This document shows, in pieces, positions 58,966 through 64,000 of a stretch of 64,000 nt of DNA. Source of the DNA: Mesaphorura yosii (taxonomy: Eukaryota; Arthropoda; Collembola; Poduromorpha; Tullbergiidae). The notes under the pieces were generated by a model. It searched no databases. It was not told the origin of the DNA and worked only from the letters and a program-made list of their open reading frames with translations. Made by a program: the position numbers and the translations under genes. Position 1 is the first letter of the stretch. Each line of letters begins with the position of its first letter. The stretch is from NCBI GenBank assembly GCA_009869945.1, contig WIXG01000038.1, forward strand, positions 62,001 through 126,000. Reading direction: 5' to 3'.

Positions 58966-61698
58966 TTACTCGTTCTTTTCCTGTCTCTCGACATCGACTT
59001 GAACTTCTTTGTTTTGAAATTGTCCATGGTCAATGAAAGGCAGGAGGAGCCAGATCGCAGCACCAAAAACTAGCACGGCCCCAAGCCCAACAAAAATAGG
59101 TTCGTGTTTTCCAGTGCTCTCCAAGATACTGCCACAAATTGGGGGACCCAAGAGCTGCATAATTCCGTTGACAAACAGTGTGAGCCCATACGAAGAGCCT
59201 AACCGCTCTGGGCCCAGCCGATCGGCCAAGATGACGGCGCTGAGCCCAATGTACGCTCCAGAAGACAAACCGAAGGCGGCGCAGAAGGCGACCAGAACGT
59301 AGTACGTTTGTGCAAGTGGGAGCAAGGTCAGAGAGACACCAGACAGAAACAGACCTCCTGTGAAGAGCCATTTCCGCCACTGGAAGCAGAGGTCGCTGAT
59401 CGCAGCTCCGCCAATCCTAATTTACAAATCGGTTACTAAAATGTTTGAAAAGTAAAGGGGGCAATCGAGTGGCTCATGTTTTACCTTCCAACAAAGTCCA
59501 GCAAAGCAACAGCAGAGAGAAGATAGGAGGCGTCTGATTTGTCGAATCCCATCTGAACTGCGTACGACGGGAGAAGAATGATAAAGTTGGTGTATCCAAT
59601 TGCGGTTGTCGCCAAGCTGATAACCATGATAATGAAAAGGCGGTCTTGGAGAAGAGAGAAGTCCATGAATTTTGGACGCTTGCTCTTCTCTTGCTGGTCA
59701 ACCTCATCTTCGTCTGACGACAAGTCTTCCGGGCCCGCTCTCCCGCACCTTGTGAACCAATACTTCGGATACGTCAAACAATTCCAGCATGACCTCTTCA
59801 TCGACTTGACGTTCATTGCTGATGCCAAGTCCGTAACGGTTGTGTTATACTGCATGGACGTGAGACAGCTACCGTGGTGAATCGTGCTCATGTATCGGAA
59901 GGACGAGTTGGACACATTTGAGGCCAGGCTGAGGGTTCTCGACAAGCCGGGCTGCGCATGCAAGTTCGACGCTTGGCTGGCCGACATAATTTGACTTCCT
60001 TTGTCGTTCGACAGCCTCGCAGGCTGATATTTTGCATAGTTCAAGTTGCTGTACGAATTCGTCCAGTCTCCCCGACATTCGACTTCTGGCGTCGGAATGT
60101 CGTCGTCTTCCGGGATAGCTGTCAAGTTTAGGCGACTGCGACTGGCTATGCTTGGCGTAAAGTTGGCGCCAGCGGCAGCGCTCGCCGAATCAACATCTGC
60201 CGATGAGTCCATGCTGGTGGGAGCAACCGGACGGTTTCTGGTTACGAGGATTCTGGGGCTGCTGCCGACAGGCAGGAGGAATTCATTGTTGGATAGAATA
60301 CGCGATGCCAACGGGCTGACGCTGTCTGTAGATTTCAATGACCAACTGTCACCGCCTTGAGGAGTCTCCTGAGGCCACAAATTACATGCTAACCGGTTTT
60401 TCAGTACTTCAAGTGCCTGAATTAGGACAACTCAAAACAAAAATAAAGTCTTACATTTCCGATTTGGAAAGTAGCCCTGCGTGGATCACGTCTGTTATCG
60501 GCAGGAATTGCAATTGGCAGAGACGCCGCCACTTCACGACCAGTCGTGCCACGAATCTAGAAGCAAGATTACAAAAAATCACCTTTCTGAGAACCCCTTT
60601 CTCCAAACATTTTTTTTACCATGCACCACCACTTACCTTTCCACCAATGCTTATATTGCTAGTCTTCGCAATGTTCGCAGTCACAAACGACCCCCGTGAC
60701 CCATGAGTTTGGGTTTCTTGCATCACGTACATTTTTAGGGGTTCCTTTCGCACGGTGACTGTTTTCATATGCAGTTCAACGGGAGAGTAGAACAAGGCTG
60801 CCAGGCACACGTTCAGCAAGACGGCTCCCATAATCAAGATGGCAATTCTACGAGATCGGCCAGTTAAATGAGACCGAGGTCACGTGTGCCATGCAAATGC
60901 AAAGAAAAGATGATCCTCACCTGTATCCGTACAAGCCCAGCAGGTATCTTAAGAAAGGCGGAATAATTACGGATCCGAGAGCGCTTCCCGACGTGCAAAG
61001 TCCGTTCGCAAGGCCGCGTCTCTTTTCAAAGTAGCGGGCAACCATGAAGATGCCCACGGGGTACGCGAGCCCTGCACCGAGCCCTCCAATTATGCCGTAG
61101 CTAAAATGGCGAGAGTATAGCAATTGTAGAGTTGGCGGAAACTGAGAGTGCTGTAGGCTGGAATCCCTTTCGATTCAAGCATGCCAATTACCTGATATAA
61201 AGGTAGAAAATTGACGTTGCAAAATAACTTAAAATGAGTCCCAAGGATGCGAGCAGCCCTCCGACTATTGTGACCGCTCGAGATGAAAACTTGATGGATA
61301 GAGCGCTCGCAAAGGGGCCTGGACACAGCGCAAAAGACGAGGAGATTATTTTGTACTGCATAAATGATCACGTAAACCAGCGTGACCTTTATGGCTATAC
61401 GTACCAGTTGAGCTGTATAGGAAATAGCTGAGTGCTGGAATCCAGGCCGCGGCTGAAGGAGTCGCATCGAAAACCTCAATAAATTCGACGAAAAGAATGC
61501 CAAAAGATTTGACTGTGCCGGGAATCAGGATGTTAACAATGATTGAGCCCAAAAGTACAAGCCATCCGTAGCCTCCGTCCGGAGCGATTTGCTTGGTCTC
61601 ATATTCATACTCGTCCGCTTCACCAACCACGACTCCATTCAAAACCACTTCATTCAGAGGTTCTCCATTTCCAGTTGCTTCTGCTTCGCCGTTCTCCC
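58966..61698 (-). CDS. SLC16-family monocarboxylate transporter, 5'-incomplete, 7 exons
   Basis: Exons in transcript order: 61698-61405, 61318-61192, 61100-60921, 60847-60637, 60556-60455, 60368-59485, 59416-58966 (stop at 58968-58966). Phases all agree, giving 748 residues from the first full codon. The first exon begins in phase 1 after a splice acceptor (tttccag|), so the start codon lies in an exon I could not find. The family signature PDGGYGW (39-45) begins TM1. A lysine follows in VKSFG (K63), equivalent to K38 of rat MCT1, and the TM8 pair D595/R599 (LLDFVGR) equals D302/R306. These residues carry proton-coupled substrate transport in MCT1. YGIIGGLGAGLAYP and KRRGLANGLCTSGSALGS are typical TM4-5 motifs. 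The central TM6-TM7 loop is very long (about 300 residues) and Ser-rich. Substrate cannot be assigned: lactate/pyruvate, or another as in divergent insect MCTs. Confidence 0.93.
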
Positions 61699-64000
61699 CT
61701 GGAAATGAAAACGGATCTTTTGTACAAAAAATTGAACAATAAAATCCTCTAAGCATAGAAAAATTAGCATGCCTGCCGTTGGCAAGAGGAAACTGTCGCG
61801 ACAGCACAAAACAGAATATCGGCTTCTAATTTCGTTTTTGATATGTAAACATAGTTGTTATGCAAATGTAGATTCATCTCGTTTAGCAGTGTCGCATGGC
61901 CACTGGAGATGGTATAATAAAATTTTTAATTCCCAAAATTCCCGAGAAATAATGAGCTAGCAGTTGGCAGGGATCGTGCGCTAGCTAAAGAAAGATTTTT
62001 CAACATGGAAATCAGTACATCCGACGTGTTTTCGAATCCGACATCTCCACTAAAGTCGTCTACACTCCGTCCGTTGAAGTCGATTCTTCATTTTGTCATA
62101 AAAGTCATGAAAGTGAACTTTGGACAAGTTTCAAGGATCGCGTCTCGCGTGGCTTGAAAATCAATAAAAAGTGTCTGGGTGCAAGTTCATGGCGATAGGC
62201 GAGTCTGACATTCTGAAGTCTCAGAAGAATAAAACAACAACAAGACTGTCAGTCAACACAAAGACAGGAAATTAAAGGCGAAGCCACGACTGCGACTGGG
62301 AAAGCATGAAGCCACAGACGAAAAGGTGCAGTTATTTTGGTAACTAACGCTGAGGGATTGGCAACGATTTAATAAAAGTTCTTATGACTGAACACTGAAC
62401 GCGAGGTAGGTGTGGCTCCTTTGCGAAATAATTTTGCATGAATTCTGCCCTTTTCCCGTTACAGAAAAGAGAAGAAATAGATAAAACAAGCCTTTTTGAC
62501 AAGGAGAGAATTTCATTTCATGAGCATGTATTGTCGCTCTACAGCGCTTGTTTGGAAACGACTTGCACTCGGCTACCTGAGAGCGGCTGTCACCTTTGAA
62601 ATGAAACAGAAAGTGGAAAGGTCAGAGTGAACTGAAGCATTAGCACCATAAAACACATGTCTTTTAGAGCCAGCGTCTCCAAAGCCAGAACCATGAATCA
62701 TGCATAGCAACAGCGGTAGCAGCTACTGGCTTTCCGGTTTCACGCATTTCAAGCGCATAGTGAAGCATTAAACAGAAATTTTAACGTCTCACACTAATTC
62801 GGTAACCTAAACTCGTGCCTTCTGCCTTTTAGCTTCAGCGACTCGAGAATGTGGAGAGTTTCAAGTGTCACACAGAAAACCCAAACTCTCGTTCTTAAAT
62901 GCAAGTCTTCAGACTGAAATTGCTGATTTGGAGCAGAATTGAATTTCATATTTCCCAAACCGAAGCCAAATCAAATTTCAATTTCCGAAATTTTTGCAAA
63001 ATGCACAGATTCAATAATTCCAAAAACCAAGTTCACAACTTTTGTCATTTTGTCGTCTGATTTATTGACTAAAGTGTTTATATAGTCTGGTAGCTTTCTT
63101 ATGGTTTCATTCAACTTTTGAAATGATTAACATGACTGCATGCATACTTTATGCATGGCTTTATAACATTGCGTTTTGCTTTTGCACGTTGAACCAATAA
63201 TTTACAAGAATTACACCAAACTTCAAACACTTTCTGTATCGTCAGTTTGTTTATTTTCACGAATCGAGCAATGTAAACCATAAACAAAAGTGTCAAAGTA
63301 CATGATCAAATGCGCGATTGCACGCATGCTCACGTGGTGATCGGGTGCTAACGAAACTATCGGATCACAAAACTTCCACCTTAATGAGACAGCCTATTTG
63401 ATGCTCCGATCGCCATACGAAATTGCTTTACATCACTTTTATTTGTCTTCAGCGCTGTATATTTCTATTTATCAAATAAGTTTAAGCTTTTTAAGTTCAC
63501 AATAATTCCAATTTATTGCAAGTAAAAGTGGCAAATCCGGTTTTCTCGTGTGGGCTTTGTGGTAATCATAAAAAGTATGCTACTTGAATCAAAGCATAAT
63601 ACAGAGCGAAAGATCTCATAAAGCTCATGCTTAGAGAGTCGTTCGAGATTCATGGGAGAAAGTTTGGAGTTGCGCGACCAGGAAAGTCAGAACAAAAGTA
63701 CTATTATTTTAGCACGCATGGGGTAATTAATTAAATTAATTCGCATTTGCTATACACAAACTCAACTCTTGTGTCTTTGATCATGAAAGAAAAATAGTGA
63801 ATAGCGTAATTTGTAATTTGTCACCAGGGCTCGAGCCTAATAAGAGCTTGTCCTGATAAGTATCCAAAGGACATTAGGACATCATCACTGTAATTTGGTA
63901 CGAAACATCATCCGGACGAGCGGTAATTAAATTTACTCGGAAAGGAAACGGAAAAGTTTCGACTTCGATGTGCGGCCAAGGTCTCAGGCGGCACGGCACG
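61699..64000. other. Upstream region of the transporter gene, no coding exon identified
   Basis: About 2.3 kb of AT-rich DNA. It should hold either the first intron or the 5' end of the minus-strand transporter gene. I did not find a short ATG exon with a phase-1 donor that I could defend. No other gene, RNA or repeat of note. Confidence 0.45.

Noticed and set aside
1-64000. Search for tRNA, rRNA, CRISPR, intact transposons or endogenous viral genes
   Set aside because: No cloverleaf-like cluster, repeat-spacer array, intact transposase, reverse transcriptase or viral gene was seen in the six-frame reading. Only the SWIM relic hints at mobile DNA.

Overview
The window is animal nuclear DNA, most likely from an arthropod and probably an insect. 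It carries multi-exon genes with GT-AG introns that range from about 70 bp to many kilobases, insect-like TATA/TCAGT start-site motifs, and three proteins with clear metazoan orthologues. The exact taxon cannot be read from the sequence. I saw no bacterial operons, CRISPR arrays, tRNA or rRNA genes, or intact transposons.

Positions 1-48101, plus strand. One very large gene fills about 45 kb: the neuron navigator gene (NAV1/2/3 in vertebrates, sickie in flies). I could assemble 28 coding exons whose phases all agree, from a candidate first exon at 1205-1391 to the stop at 45613-45615 (about 2632 residues). The 5' half encodes long Ser/Asn/Gln/Gly-rich disordered segments with SxIP/TxIP-type microtubule plus-end motifs. 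The 3' third encodes the coiled coil, the conserved basic segment and the C-terminal AAA+ ATPase-like domain. Inside the 15.8-kb intron 22392-38186 sits a separate 549-codon exon (27019-28665). It ends at a phase-0 donor that fits the phase-0 acceptor at 38187, so it is best explained as an alternative first exon for a short isoform (about 1408 residues), with a TATA/initiator pair 1.4 kb upstream.

Positions 48102-56380, minus strand. A complete 27-exon gene for an N-end-rule E3 ubiquitin ligase of the UBR1/UBR2 family (1859 residues) lies tail to tail with the navigator gene. It has the UBR box, a ClpS-like N-domain, the RING-type cysteine/histidine set and the conserved cysteine-rich C-terminus.

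Positions 56381-64000. After about 2 kb of apparently non-coding DNA there is a decayed SWIM zinc-finger coding relic on the minus strand (about 58388-58660). It is followed by a 7-exon minus-strand SLC16-type monocarboxylate transporter (58966-61698), which lacks only its first coding exon. The rest, 61699-64000, shows no convincing coding exon.

The three genes are not an operon and need not act together. The navigator protein works on the microtubule/actin cytoskeleton in neurite guidance, the UBR ligase in degron-dependent proteolysis, and the transporter at the membrane. The most novel-looking items are the internal alternative first exon of the navigator gene, its 27-nt microexon, and the SWIM relic.
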